53,412 nucleotides of DNA, from positions 1-53,412 of the forward strand of contig JAAYVF010000076.1 of assembly GCA_012517325.1 (NCBI GenBank), in the 5' to 3' direction. Source of the stretch: Myxococcales bacterium (GTDB lineage: Bacteria > Lernaellota > Lernaellaia > Lernaellales > Lernaellaceae). Position 1 is the stretch's first letter. The number at the start of each line of letters is the position of its first letter. Positions 25,694 through 34,616 of this stretch are shown one piece after another. Both the position numbers and the translations under genes were made by a program. The notes below the pieces were generated by a model. It did not search any database and was not told the origin of the DNA. It worked only from the letters and a program-made list of their open reading frames with translations.

Positions 25694-25993
25694 TTGCGTA
25701 AGATCAGTTTGAAAGAAGCCGAACCGGGAATGGTTCTGGCGCAGGCGGTAGTCAACGAAAAAGGCATGAACCTGGCCGGGCCCGGTTCGGAAGTCAACGA
25801 ACGGCTCTTGTTGCGATTCGAAAACATGGGGATCACCTTCCTGTGGGTTGAAACAGACGACAGCGTGGACAAGCAACAAGCGGCCAAGATGAAAGAAACC
25901 ATCGAAAAGCGATTTGCGGTTGCAGGACCGTCGGAGCTTTGGGCCGACCTGAAAACCATCTTGCAACAACGTGTGGATCAGCGAGTCAAATAA
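25694..25993 (+). CDS. small protein with HD-GYP-type N-terminal (DUF3391-like) domain
   Basis: 99 residues, cytosolic. KISLKEAEPGMVLAQAVVNEKG followed by LAGPGSEVNERLL is the beta-rich module usually found fused ahead of HD-GYP or HDOD domains; here it stands alone and the HDOD protein is the next gene, two bases after its stop. It probably binds the HDOD protein or senses a signal for it. The start is TTG 25694: AAGGAG at 25681-25686 is seven bases upstream. The frame is open further 5' from an ATG at 25661, but that part does not look like the domain. Confidence 0.75.
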   Translation: MRKISLKEAEPGMVLAQAVVNEKGMNLAGPGSEVNERLLLRFENMGITFLWVETDDSVDKQQAAKMKETIEKRFAVAGPSELWADLKTILQQRVDQRVK

Positions 25994-25995
25994 AA

Positions 25996-26820
25996 ATGAT
26001 GATCGACGAAAAAGTATTTCGCGCCAAAGTCAATGCGCTGCAAAATCTGCCGGCGTTTCCCGGGATTCTCGATAAGTTCAACGAACTGGTGAAGGATCCG
26101 AAAATCTCGATGAACCAGATCGGTGATCTGATCAGCAAGGACCAATTGCTTTCGGTGAAAATCCTCAAGCTGGTCAACAGCGCCTTCTACGGTTTTCCGG
26201 GCCGGATTTCAACGATTACCCACGCGCTGGTGTTGCTGGGTTACGACGTCGTCAAAGGCTTGATCCTTTCCGCCAGCGTTTTCGACATCATGTTCGACAA
26301 GTGGCAGCCCCTGTGGCGCCACTCGCTCGGCGTCTCCAAGGCCTGCGGCCTCATCTGCAACCGGCTGAAAATCGAAAACGCCGAGGAAATCTCCATGGCC
26401 GGCCTGTTGCACGATATCGGCAAGGTCGTCTTCCTGCTGATGGAACCGGACATCTACGGCCAGGTGAAGCACGCCGCCGAAAAACGCAACCGGCCCATCG
26501 TGATGGCCGAGCAGACCATGCTCGGGTTCAACCACGCCGACGTCGCCTCGTGGCTCTGCGAAAAATGGCATTTGCCGCAACGACTCAGCACTCCGATGGC
26601 GTTTCACCACAACCCTGATCAGGCGCCGAACGCGCCCGTGCCGACGGCGGTGCTGTTCCTGGCCGACAACCTGGTCAAGGCGCTCGGTTACGGCACCGAA
26701 CCCCTCGCCTTGGTCGAGCCGATGCCCGAGGCCGTCACGAAAAATCTGGCCGTCACGCATCAATTTCTCGCGGAAGTGACCGACGTTTTGGAAGCGGAGC
26801 TGGTCGCGCTGGGCGTTTGA
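25996..26820 (+). CDS. HDOD domain signalling protein
   Basis: 274 residues, a single HDOD domain covering most of the protein. Signature stretches are NLPAFPGILDKFNELV, KILKLVNSAFYGFPGRI, THALVLLGYDVVKGL, GLLHDIGKVV and ADVASWLCEKWHLP. HDOD proteins descend from HD hydrolases but mostly act as signalling scaffolds for motility, c-di-GMP or stress. The HD pair is retained in HDIGK, though the other metal ligands are not all obvious. Two ATGs are adjacent (25996 and 25999). It lies two bases after the DUF3391-like gene and 16 before the GGDEF-like gene, so the three form one operon. Confidence 0.92.
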   Translation: MMIDEKVFRAKVNALQNLPAFPGILDKFNELVKDPKISMNQIGDLISKDQLLSVKILKLVNSAFYGFPGRISTITHALVLLGYDVVKGLILSASVFDIMFDKWQPLWRHSLGVSKACGLICNRLKIENAEEISMAGLLHDIGKVVFLLMEPDIYGQVKHAAEKRNRPIVMAEQTMLGFNHADVASWLCEKWHLPQRLSTPMAFHHNPDQAPNAPVPTAVLFLADNLVKALGYGTEPLALVEPMPEAVTKNLAVTHQFLAEVTDVLEAELVALGV

Positions 26821-26836
26821 CCGAAAAGGATCCGTG

Positions 26837-27805
26837 GTGTCGACAAGAATGCGCAAACGAATCATGGTGCTGGACACCGACGAGGAGCGCGGGCAGCAGA
26901 TCGTCAACATGATCAACGCCGAGGACCACCTCGGCTACCTGATGCTCGACACCAATCGCGCCCTCTCGCAAATCTACAACGACACCCCCGATCTGATCAT
27001 CATGGCGATCGAAAGCGAGCGCTGGAAACCCTTCCTGCGCATGTTGAAGAACGACACCGTCTTCGCGCACATCCACGTCCTCGGGCTTTGCGATCCCTCC
27101 CAAATCGGGCCGGAAACCTCGTTCGAGTCCCTGCCGCTCGACGATTTCACCTTTCTGCCGGTGGACCTGAGCGAACTGCAACTGCGCCTCCACCTGGCGA
27201 TCGACAAGGCCGGCCGCTACCTCGACGCCAACCCGCTGTCGCGACTGCCGGGCAATTTTTCCATCGTCCAGGCGGTGCAGCGGCACATCGAGGACAACAA
27301 ACCGTTCGCCTTCGCGCACCTGGACATCGACAGCTTTAAGCCCTTCAACGACCGCTACGGTTTCACGCGGGGCGACGAGGTCATCCGCATGTCGGCGCGC
27401 GTGCTGGTCAACACGGTGCGCATCTTCCCCGAGGCGCAAAGTTTCGTCGGCCACATCGGTGGCGACGACTTCGTGCTGATCGTCAACCCGACCCACCTCG
27501 ACGCGGTCTGCCAGCAAATCATCACCAATTTCGACATGCTGGCCTCGATGTTCTACGACGACGAGGACCGGGCGCGCGGCTACATCGAATCGGTGGACCG
27601 CCAGGGCACGCCGCGCCGCTTCCCGCTCATCAGCATCAGCATCGCCGCCGTCCTGTCGACCAACCATAACTTCACCCACTACGGCCAGTACTCCACGGCC
27701 GCCAACGAAGTCAAAAAGAAGGTCAAGCAGATGGAAGGGTCCAATTACCTCGTCGACCGCCGCTGCACCAAGGAAGAAGACGAGGACAAGGGCGTCGTGC
27801 ACTAG
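26837..27805 (+). CDS. pseudo-receiver plus GGDEF-like protein
   Basis: 322 residues. The N-terminal half has the receiver fold, but the phosphoacceptor Asp is Ala (LIIMAIES), so it is probably not phosphorylated. The C-terminal half is a diguanylate cyclase-like domain of the NPLSRLPGN group, with DIDSFKPFNDRYGF and the active-site loop GGDDF, a variant of GGDEF. Activity in c-di-GMP synthesis is possible but unproven. AAGGA is seven bases before GTG 26837 and four before GTG 26834; the first is preferred. It closes the operon with the DUF3391-like and HDOD genes. The C-terminus is acidic and lysine-rich. Confidence 0.85.
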   Translation: MSTRMRKRIMVLDTDEERGQQIVNMINAEDHLGYLMLDTNRALSQIYNDTPDLIIMAIESERWKPFLRMLKNDTVFAHIHVLGLCDPSQIGPETSFESLPLDDFTFLPVDLSELQLRLHLAIDKAGRYLDANPLSRLPGNFSIVQAVQRHIEDNKPFAFAHLDIDSFKPFNDRYGFTRGDEVIRMSARVLVNTVRIFPEAQSFVGHIGGDDFVLIVNPTHLDAVCQQIITNFDMLASMFYDDEDRARGYIESVDRQGTPRRFPLISISIAAVLSTNHNFTHYGQYSTAANEVKKKVKQMEGSNYLVDRRCTKEEDEDKGVVH

Positions 27806-28197
27806 GCTTCACTCGCTACCATTTCCTCACCGGACCCGTCATATCGTATCGGGAATCATTTCAGGGGAATGATCCACCGACGACACAGATTGCACAGATA
27901 GAATCCAGTAAATTCCGGTTCTCTTCTTCTTCTTGTCTTTCAATCCGCCTGGGTGCCACGGTCTTGAACCCGGATTCGCGAAGAGCACGGCCATCGATCC
28001 TGAAGGATCGAAGACCGTGGCACCCCAACGCCGTTTGATAAAGAAAGAACAGGATTGGAACCACGAATAAACGCGAATGAACGCGAATAAGAAGAATAAA
28101 TTAGTTCATCCGGAAAAAGGATGGAGAGAAACCAAAAAATCCCGATTTCCTTCTTCTTGTCTTTCAATCTGCGTAATCTGCGGATGAGTCTCTTGGT
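27806..28197. repeat. repeat-rich intergenic region
   Basis: No gene is seen in about 390 bases between two converging operons. The stretch TTCTTCTTGTCTTTCAATC occurs twice in direct orientation (near 27926 and at 28151). Between them lie the inverted repeat at 27951-28025 and a string of GCGAATAA/GCGAATGAAC units (about 28062-28090), which resemble decayed copies of dispersed intergenic repeats; a similar GCGTTCATC...GCGCGAAT fragment appears at 46855-46882. It looks like a site where such repeats have accumulated. Confidence 0.6.
27951..28025. repeat. perfect 15-bp inverted repeat with nested hairpin
   Basis: GGGTGCCACGGTCTT (27951-27965) and its exact reverse complement (28011-28025) enclose 45 bases. 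A second perfect hairpin, CGATCC-TGAA-GGATCG (27995-28010), abuts the right arm. The whole could fold as a branched structure. Its size and form fit a non-autonomous REP or MITE-like unit; a bidirectional terminator between the converging operons is the other option. Confidence 0.65.
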
Positions 28198-29511
28198 TTA
28201 GAAATAGTACTTCAGGTAGCTGTAGTACGACTCGGGCACGGTCAGCTCCTCGCCGCCGAAGGGATTTATTTGGCCGCCGTATTCGCTCGGAACGCGGCCG
28301 AAGGTCAATTGCGCGCCGAACAGCCAATCGAGGTCGCGCAGAACCGACCAGGTGACGACCGGCCCTTCGTACCCGCTGCCGTCGGTCAGGTTGACGATGG
28401 CGGTATTGCCCACGGTCACCAGGGCGTGCGGCTGCACGGTGAAAATCACCCCGAGGTAATGCCGGCCGACGTTGTACAGTTCGCCGCGCGCGGCGGCGCG
28501 TTGAAAGGCCGGCTCTGTCGCCAAATCGGCGTATTCGTCGGGATCGTCGCGCCCGAATCCGTTGTAAAAGTATTCGCCCGCGAGATACGGATTCCAGGCC
28601 ACACCCCAAGCGTAATCGGCATTGGCGATCGCCTGGTAATAGACCTTGCCGGGAACGCCTGCCACCGTCGTGCGGGTGATCGCGCCGCGCCAGCCGGCAT
28701 CGAAAAGCTGGCCATCGACCTCGAAGCCCGCCTTGGCGCGGTCGTACAGCCAGCCGCCCGAAAACGCCCACTCGGCTGCGAGCAGCCGCCAGGCGACCCG
28801 CCCGGCCGCCGCGCTGTGTTCGCCGTCGACGCGATCGTCGCCTTGCCGCACCGGCGCCGCGAAAGCCTCGACCGTCACGGCGTCGGTCACCGCGACGCGC
28901 GCGTGCGCCAGGTCGACCCCGATTTTTTCTTCCTTGTCGATTTCGGTCGGCGAGAACGAGGCCAGGTAGTCGGTCGGATTCCAAATCCGGCCGGGGCCCC
29001 AGGTCAGCGCGGCGCGGCCCAGGGTGAAATCCCACGGCCCGGCGTGCAATTTCAGGTAAAGCCGATCGAGGCGATGGCTCAGCCGGTAGTCGTCGGTTTC
29101 GTCGATCGAGTGTTCGAGCCCCAGCAGTTCGGGCGTCGTCACCACCGGAAACAATTGCGCGAGTATTTGTTCGCCGAACGGATTGCCGCCGTATTTTTCC
29201 TCGCCCCGGCGGCGCAACCGCTGATCGTCGCCGACCAGGCCGAAGAGTTCGTAATTCACGCCCAGTTCCAGCGTCTCGCCCAAAAAGAGCGACGACCGCG
29301 CGCGAAAACGCGAGGCGTCGTTCCAGAAAGTCTCGCGTTCGGTCAGGCCGGCGGCCTCGTAGGCGCCGGCGCCCTGGGTCATGGCGGCGAACGATTTGAA
29401 ATAGCCGCCCAGCCGCCAGGTCAGCGGTCCCGCCGGCAGGTCGGAAAAGGCCGTCGCCGCCACGGGCCAGAGCACCGCCAGCAGAAACAGGCCCAGTCCG
29501 CGTTTAATCAT
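28198..29511 (-). CDS. outer-membrane beta-barrel of a Lol-like operon
   Basis: 437 residues. A signal peptide (about 1-21, ending ATAFS) is followed by alternating amphipathic strands throughout and a C-terminal YYF, the usual BAM recognition end. GRAALTWGPGRIWNPTDY is typical of DUF1302-like outer-membrane proteins found next to FtsX/LolA-like genes. It is the last gene of a five-gene minus-strand operon, and its start overlaps the LolD-type gene by eight bases. It probably accepts lipid or lipoprotein cargo handled by the ABC complex or forms the exit pore. The substrate is unknown. Confidence 0.82.
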   Translation of the reverse strand: MIKRGLGLFLLAVLWPVAATAFSDLPAGPLTWRLGGYFKSFAAMTQGAGAYEAAGLTERETFWNDASRFRARSSLFLGETLELGVNYELFGLVGDDQRLRRRGEEKYGGNPFGEQILAQLFPVVTTPELLGLEHSIDETDDYRLSHRLDRLYLKLHAGPWDFTLGRAALTWGPGRIWNPTDYLASFSPTEIDKEEKIGVDLAHARVAVTDAVTVEAFAAPVRQGDDRVDGEHSAAAGRVAWRLLAAEWAFSGGWLYDRAKAGFEVDGQLFDAGWRGAITRTTVAGVPGKVYYQAIANADYAWGVAWNPYLAGEYFYNGFGRDDPDEYADLATEPAFQRAAARGELYNVGRHYLGVIFTVQPHALVTVGNTAIVNLTDGSGYEGPVVTWSVLRDLDWLFGAQLTFGRVPSEYGGQINPFGGEELTVPESYYSYLKYYF

Positions 29512-30193
29512 TTTGCCGCTTGTCCTCGACGATCCGGCCGTCGTGCAGAATCAACAGGCGCCGGCTGCGTTCGAGTACCTGGCGATCGTGGCTGGAAAAC
29601 ACGAAGGTCATGCCCTCGTCTCGGTTGAGGCGCCACATCAGGTCGATCAGTTCGTCGGCCGTTTTGCTGTCGAGGTTGGCGGTCGGTTCGTCGGCCAGGA
29701 TCAACTCGGGCCGGCTGACGATCGCCCGCGCGACCGCGACGCGCTGCTGCTGGCCGCCGGACAATTCGTTGGGGCGCCGGTCCGCCAGTTCGCCCAAGCC
29801 CACCTTGGCCAGAATTTCCAACGCGCGGCGGCGGCGTTCCCGCCTGGCGACGCCTTGCACCATCAGGATGAACTCGACGTTCTCCACCGCCGACAACACC
29901 GGAATCAGATTGTAGGATTGGAAGATGAACCCGATGTGCCGCCGGCGCAGTTCCGACAGCGCCCCGGCGTTCAGCCCCGCCAAATCCTTCCCGATGACCG
30001 TCACCCGGCCGGAGGTTGGCACGTCGAGCGCGCCGACGACGTTGAGCAGCGTGGTCTTGCCCGAGCCCGACGGCCCGGCGATGGCGGCGAAATCGCCGGC
30101 CTCGATGAGCAGATCCACGCCGCGCAGGGCGGGCACCTGGACCTTGCCGACCAGGTAGGTTTTGGTCAGTTCCCGGCATTCGACAATCGCCAT
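29504..30193 (-). CDS. LolD/MacB-type ABC ATPase
   Basis: 229 residues, a complete ATPase of the LolD/FtsE/MacB class: Walker A GPSGSGKTT (about 41-49), Q-loop, signature LSGGQQQRVAVARA, Walker B LILADEPT and H-loop SSHD. It powers mechanotransmission by FtsX-type permeases. GAGG seven bases before ATG 30193 makes that start better than GTG two codons up. It follows the second permease by 12 bases and overlaps the barrel gene. With two permeases upstream the expected complex is a LolCDE-like heterodimer. Confidence 0.93.
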   Translation of the reverse strand: MAIVECRELTKTYLVGKVQVPALRGVDLLIEAGDFAAIAGPSGSGKTTLLNVVGALDVPTSGRVTVIGKDLAGLNAGALSELRRRHIGFIFQSYNLIPVLSAVENVEFILMVQGVARRERRRRALEILAKVGLGELADRRPNELSGGQQQRVAVARAIVSRPELILADEPTANLDSKTADELIDLMWRLNRDEGMTFVFSSHDRQVLERSRRLLILHDGRIVEDKRQND

Positions 30194-30205
30194 CGTCACA
30201 CCTCG

Positions 30206-31426
30206 CTAAACTTGCCGCAGCGCCTGGGTCGGCCGCAAACGGCTGGCTTTCCAGGCCGGGTAAAGCGCCACCAGCACCGCGACCGACAACGTGGCCAGGC
30301 TGGCGATGAACAGATCGCTCGCGGTGAGCGACGGATTGAGCACCCCGCGCATGCCCATGTAACTCATGCCTTCGACGAAGGACGTCAGGTCGATGCCGTG
30401 CTGTTCGTAATAGCCGACCACCAACAGGCCGATGCCGTTGCCCAGCCCGCAGCCGAGCAGCGCCAGGAACAGCGCCTCGAGCACGATCACGCCCACGACG
30501 GTCCGGCGCCGGACGCCGAGCGCCAGCATCATGCCGATTTCGCGGGTGCGCTCGAACACCGACATGAGCATGGTGTTGGCCACCCCGAAAGCCATCGCCG
30601 TGAAAAAGAAGAGGTTGAAAATCCACATCAGCGAGCGGGACATCTCGATCAGGGCGACGACCAGCGGCTGCTGATCCATCCAGGTGGTCACCACGTACCC
30701 GGCCGCCGGCGTCACCGCTTGCGCGGCGGTTTTCACCTTCACGCTGCCGTCGGGGTCCACGGCGGCGAGCACGTATTCGGTGACCCGCCCCTCGAGGTTG
30801 AAATAGCGCTGCGCGTCGGCCAGCGTGACGTAGCACGTGGCGCGGTCGAAATCCGCCAGGCCGGTGTCGAAAATGCCGGCCACGCGAAACACCGCGTCGA
30901 CCACCTCGCCCGACGGCGCGGTGCCGCGCACCACCAGCCGCCGGCCGAGCTTGGTCTTGAAGCGGCGGGCCAGTTCGGCGCCGATGACGATCTTGCCCGA
31001 CTCGCCCGCGCGCAGCCATTGGCCCTCGCGGACGGAGCGCGGAATCATCGACACGTCCTTTTCGCCGTCCGGCTCGGTGCCGATCAGCATCGCCATTTCG
31101 GATTTCTCGGCGTTGGCGACCAGCACGTAGGATTTCAGGCGGGCGGCGACGGCGGCAACGCCCGGCAGCCGCCACAATTCGCGTTCCAGCCGATCGTCCT
31201 GCGGCAGGTTCGTCTTCACCTGCGGATTCTGATAGTAGCCCGGCGCCTGGATCTGCACGTAGCCGGTGGTGATCGAAACCGCGTTGTCGACCGTCTGCGT
31301 CCACCAGGCGTTGACGAACGAAATGTAGAACAGCACGCCCAGCAGGCCGACGACGATCGCGGCCACGAGGATGAGCGTCCGCCGTTTGTTCCGCCACAGA
31401 TTGCGCCAGGCCGTCCGCCAGAGCAT
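30206..31426 (-). CDS. FtsX/MacB-type ABC permease (second)
   Basis: 406 residues. Architecture: N-terminal membrane helix after WRTAWRNLWRNKRRT, a large periplasmic MacB-like domain, then three membrane helices with VFERTREIGMMLALGVRRR, the coupling motif of the family, ending in PAWKASRLRPTQALR. It lies ten bases after the first permease. The pair should form a heterodimer driven by the LolD-type ATPase to move lipoproteins, lipids or another amphiphile from the inner membrane. No LolC/LolE cargo hook is recognisable by eye. Confidence 0.92.
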   Translation of the reverse strand: MLWRTAWRNLWRNKRRTLILVAAIVVGLLGVLFYISFVNAWWTQTVDNAVSITTGYVQIQAPGYYQNPQVKTNLPQDDRLERELWRLPGVAAVAARLKSYVLVANAEKSEMAMLIGTEPDGEKDVSMIPRSVREGQWLRAGESGKIVIGAELARRFKTKLGRRLVVRGTAPSGEVVDAVFRVAGIFDTGLADFDRATCYVTLADAQRYFNLEGRVTEYVLAAVDPDGSVKVKTAAQAVTPAAGYVVTTWMDQQPLVVALIEMSRSLMWIFNLFFFTAMAFGVANTMLMSVFERTREIGMMLALGVRRRTVVGVIVLEALFLALLGCGLGNGIGLLVVGYYEQHGIDLTSFVEGMSYMGMRGVLNPSLTASDLFIASLATLSVAVLVALYPAWKASRLRPTQALRQV

Positions 31427-31436
31427 CGTCGCCTTT

Positions 31437-32669
31437 CTACAAGTGCCGCAGCGCTTCCAGCGGCCGGAAGCGCGTGATTTTCCACGCCGGATAACCGGCG
31501 ACCGCGGTGGTCACCAGCCAGACCTGCAACAAGACGAATCCCACGATCCCGGCCGTCAGCACCGGGTACATCGAACTGGACAGGCCGTACTGCGCCATGT
31601 ACTCCTCGGCGCCCTTGATCGGGATGCCGGCCCGGGCGAAGTAGAGCGTCAGCGCCCCGCCGATCAGCAGGCCGATCAGAAACCCCGCCGCCGTCAGCAA
31701 CTGGCTTTCGAGCAGCAGCAGCAGGCCGCAGGCGCGCGGCTTCACCCCGATGGCCATCATCACGCCGAATTCGCGGAAGCGTTCGAAGGCGCTCATCAAA
31801 AAGGTGTTGAGAATGCCGAACGCCACGACCAAAAGCAGCAGAAACACCATGACCTTGCCGGATACGCTGTCGAGTTGGATGCCCTGATCCAGCCCCGGCG
31901 CCACCTGTTTCCAATCCAGCACCCGCAGGTCCGGCGAAAGCGCGGCGATTCGCGGTGCGAGGGCCGCTTTGAGCGGCTCCACCCGCCGGTGGCTGTCGAG
32001 CAGCACCGCCACGACGCTGACCCGCCCCTCCATCGCCATCATGCTTTGCAGCGGCGCCAGATTCATGATCACCGCCATGCGGTCCAGTTCCGGCAGGCCG
32101 GTGCGGATGACGCCGCGCACCCGCACCTTCGCGGCGGCGATGGAGCCGTCGATCGCCTGACCGAGCAGGACCAGCTCGTCGCCGAGGCCGGCCGCCAGGT
32201 TCGTCGCCAGCTTTTCGCCGATCAGCACGCCGTCGCGGTCGGCGTCCGTGATGAACTCGCCCTGCCGCACCAGCCGGGGCCAGGTCGAGACCTGCCGTTC
32301 GCGCGCGGCGTCGGTGCCGATGACAACCGCCACGAAGGACGAATCGCCCTTGGCCACCAGCATGCCCGTGGTGATCCGGGCCACCGCGCCGACCACGCCC
32401 GGCTGGGCGTCGAGCGCCGCGTAAACGCGCTCGGGGGCGTCAACGGTCAGGTTGATGTCCTCGTTCTCGAGGTAGCCGGCGGCCTGCACCTGCAGGTGCC
32501 CGGTCTGCATGCGGACGGAGCTGTCGATCATCTGGTCGTAGGAACCGGCCTGCATGCCGGTCATGAAGATCATCGTCATCGTGGCGAAGGCGATCGCACA
32601 CAGATTGATGGCGGTGCGCCGCCGGTTGCGGCCCAGGTTGCGCCAGGCCATGGCCAGCAGCAGGCGCAC
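31437..32669 (-). CDS. FtsX/MacB-type ABC permease (first)
   Basis: 410 residues with the same plan as its neighbour: MAWRNLGRNRRRTAIN and an N-terminal helix, a periplasmic domain, three membrane helices and the coupling motif SAFERFREFGVMMAIGVKPR. The C-terminus reads PAWKITRFRPLEALR. The start is GTG 32669, one base after the stop of the LolA-like gene, so the genes are translationally coupled. It is clearly paralogous to the second permease and the two probably arose by duplication. Confidence 0.92.
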   Translation of the reverse strand: MRLLLAMAWRNLGRNRRRTAINLCAIAFATMTMIFMTGMQAGSYDQMIDSSVRMQTGHLQVQAAGYLENEDINLTVDAPERVYAALDAQPGVVGAVARITTGMLVAKGDSSFVAVVIGTDAARERQVSTWPRLVRQGEFITDADRDGVLIGEKLATNLAAGLGDELVLLGQAIDGSIAAAKVRVRGVIRTGLPELDRMAVIMNLAPLQSMMAMEGRVSVVAVLLDSHRRVEPLKAALAPRIAALSPDLRVLDWKQVAPGLDQGIQLDSVSGKVMVFLLLLVVAFGILNTFLMSAFERFREFGVMMAIGVKPRACGLLLLLESQLLTAAGFLIGLLIGGALTLYFARAGIPIKGAEEYMAQYGLSSSMYPVLTAGIVGFVLLQVWLVTTAVAGYPAWKITRFRPLEALRHL

Positions 32670-32670
32670 G

Positions 32671-33435
32671 TCAGCGCACCCCGCGGGTCAGGTTGCGCTG
32701 GGTGAAGGTGTCGGGCGGAATTTTCAGGTCGAACTGCATCTTGGCAAACCACATTTCGGTCTTATTGCCGGGCTTCTTGGCGTTGGTCATGACCATGTGG
32801 CTGCCGATTTTCCGCCCGCCGACAGCGACGATCTGGTCGACGGTCATTTCGCGGGCCACCCGGTTGTCCTCGTCGAAATACTGCGCCCGGCGCACCACGT
32901 AGGTGCCCTTCGCCACCCAGCTCACGATGCGGTCGTGCACCACCGGAGCGTCGGGTTTGGCGGTCGATTCGATCTTCCAGCAAAGGTCGCCGCCGACGTT
33001 TTCCTCGCCGGCGATGCGATGGGTGTAATCGACGATCATCGTATCCGAGCGCGCCAGGTCGTTGTTGCTGAAATCCGAGCCCATCCAGCTTTGCGACATC
33101 ATCGAGGGCGGAATCTTCACCGTGCGCTCGACGTTGGGCAGGTAGTTCCACATCTCGCGGCCCAGTTTCAGAAAGGTGACGCCGGCGTCCTTCGCCGGGG
33201 CCAACACCTGGATGAACGCCTTGTCGCGCCCTTGCGTCCAGGCCTTCATCCGCACCTCGCGCTCGAAGTGCGGCGTAACGATCTTCATCGTCAATTCGGA
33301 AAAACTGGTGTCGCCGCGCATCAGGTCGTCGCTTTTGGCGATGATTTCCTCGACGGTCGGCTCGGCGGCGACCGCCGCGGCCGTGGCCAGCAGCAGCAAC
33401 GACCCGAGAATCGCCAGGCCGATGGATAAGCGCAT
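32671..33435 (-). CDS. LolA-like outer-membrane lipoprotein-sorting protein
   Basis: 254 residues. A signal peptide (about 1-24) is followed by a LolA-like beta-sheet domain of the COG2834 type: IIAKSDDLMRGDTSFSELTM, EVRMKAWTQGRDKAFIQVL, MWNYLPNVERTVKIPPSMM and MGSDFSNNDLARS. Such proteins shuttle acylated cargo through the periplasm and recur at the head of FtsX/LolD operons. The frame opens 22 codons upstream, but GGGGTGA before ATG 33435 and the signal peptide fix the start. It heads the operon, and a TTGACA lies in the gap to rfbB without a clear -10. Confidence 0.88.
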   Translation of the reverse strand: MRLSIGLAILGSLLLLATAAAVAAEPTVEEIIAKSDDLMRGDTSFSELTMKIVTPHFEREVRMKAWTQGRDKAFIQVLAPAKDAGVTFLKLGREMWNYLPNVERTVKIPPSMMSQSWMGSDFSNNDLARSDTMIVDYTHRIAGEENVGGDLCWKIESTAKPDAPVVHDRIVSWVAKGTYVVRRAQYFDEDNRVAREMTVDQIVAVGGRKIGSHMVMTNAKKPGNKTEMWFAKMQFDLKIPPDTFTQRNLTRGVR

Positions 33436-33511
33436 TGGATCACCCCGTCGCTTTATTTTGAGCGTTGATTCCAGGTTGTCGCGCGCGAGCCGGTTTGTCA
33501 AACACGCCGCA

Positions 33512-34537
33512 TTATTTGCCCGCTTCGTCCAGCCGCGCGCCGTACATCTTTTGGTAGTAGTCGCGGTAGGCGCCGCTTTTGATCTCCTGCCACCAGGATT
33601 CGTGGTCGCGGTACCAGCGGATGGTTTCGGCGAGGCCGTCGCGGAATTCGATCGTGGGCCGCCAACCCAGCTCGCGGCCGATTTTCGCCGGGTCGATCGC
33701 GTAGCGGCGGTCGTGTCCCGGACGGTCGGTAACGTGGGTGATCAGCGATTCGGGCTTGCCCAGCAGTTCCAGCACCAGCTGGGTGATGGTCACGTTGGCC
33801 AGCTCGTGGTTGCCGCCGATGTTGTAAACCTCGCCGGGCCGGCCGTTGGTCGCCACTACCCACACGGCGCGCACGTGGTCCTCGACGTGGATCCAGTCGC
33901 GCACGTTCAAGCCGTCGCCGTAGAGCGGCAGCGGCTTGTCGGCCATGGCGTTGGTCACGAAGAGCGGAATCAGCTTTTCGGGAAACTGGTAGGGGCCGTA
34001 GTTGTTCGAGCAGCGGGTGACGAGCACCGGCATCCCGTAGGTGCGGTGGTAGGCCAGGGCCAGCAGGTCGGCCGCCGTCTTGCTCGCCGAATAAGGGCTG
34101 GACGGCTTGAGCGGGCTGGTTTCGGTGAAGCGGCCGGTCGGGCCCAGGTCGCCGTAGACCTCGTCGGTGCTGACCTGTACGAACCGCTCGACCCCCTGCC
34201 GGCGCGCGGCGTCCAGCAGCACCTGCGTCCCGACGACGTTGGTCTGGACGAACACGGCCGGGCCCGTGATGGAACGGTCGACGTGGCTTTCGGCCGCCAT
34301 GTGCACCACGACCTGGCAGCCCGCCATGGCCCGGTCGACGTCGGCGGCCCGGGTGATGTCGCCCTTGATGAAACGGTAGCGCGACCGGCCCTCCAGGTCG
34401 GCCAGGTTGGCCAGGTTGCCGGCGTAGGTCAGCGCGTCGAGGTTGACGATTTCCCAATCGGGCTGATTGGCCAACGCCCAGCGGACGAAATTCGTGCCGA
34501 TAAACCCGCAGCCACCGGTGATCAACAACCGTTTCAT
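33512..34537 (-). CDS. rfbB: dTDP-glucose 4,6-dehydratase
   Basis: 341 residues, normal length. It converts dTDP-glucose to dTDP-4-keto-6-deoxyglucose, first step to rhamnose and other deoxysugars of surface polysaccharides. The NAD-binding motif GGCGFIGTNFV is at about 8-18, with the catalytic STDEVYGD (Thr, Asp, Glu), YSASKTAAD (Tyr and Lys) and CSNNYGPYQFPEKLIP, all diagnostic for RmlB. rmlA, rmlC and rmlD are not beside it. It follows the response regulator by 79 bases on the same strand and is followed by the LolA-like operon after 76 bases. Confidence 0.95.
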   Translation of the reverse strand: MKRLLITGGCGFIGTNFVRWALANQPDWEIVNLDALTYAGNLANLADLEGRSRYRFIKGDITRAADVDRAMAGCQVVVHMAAESHVDRSITGPAVFVQTNVVGTQVLLDAARRQGVERFVQVSTDEVYGDLGPTGRFTETSPLKPSSPYSASKTAADLLALAYHRTYGMPVLVTRCSNNYGPYQFPEKLIPLFVTNAMADKPLPLYGDGLNVRDWIHVEDHVRAVWVVATNGRPGEVYNIGGNHELANVTITQLVLELLGKPESLITHVTDRPGHDRRYAIDPAKIGRELGWRPTIEFRDGLAETIRWYRDHESWWQEIKSGAYRDYYQKMYGARLDEAGK

Positions 34538-34616
34538 GGTTCTCCCATCCGCCGACCGAACTGTTATTTATGCGAAATACCGCCCGAACGGGCGGCGTGT
34601 CAAACCAGCCGGACCG

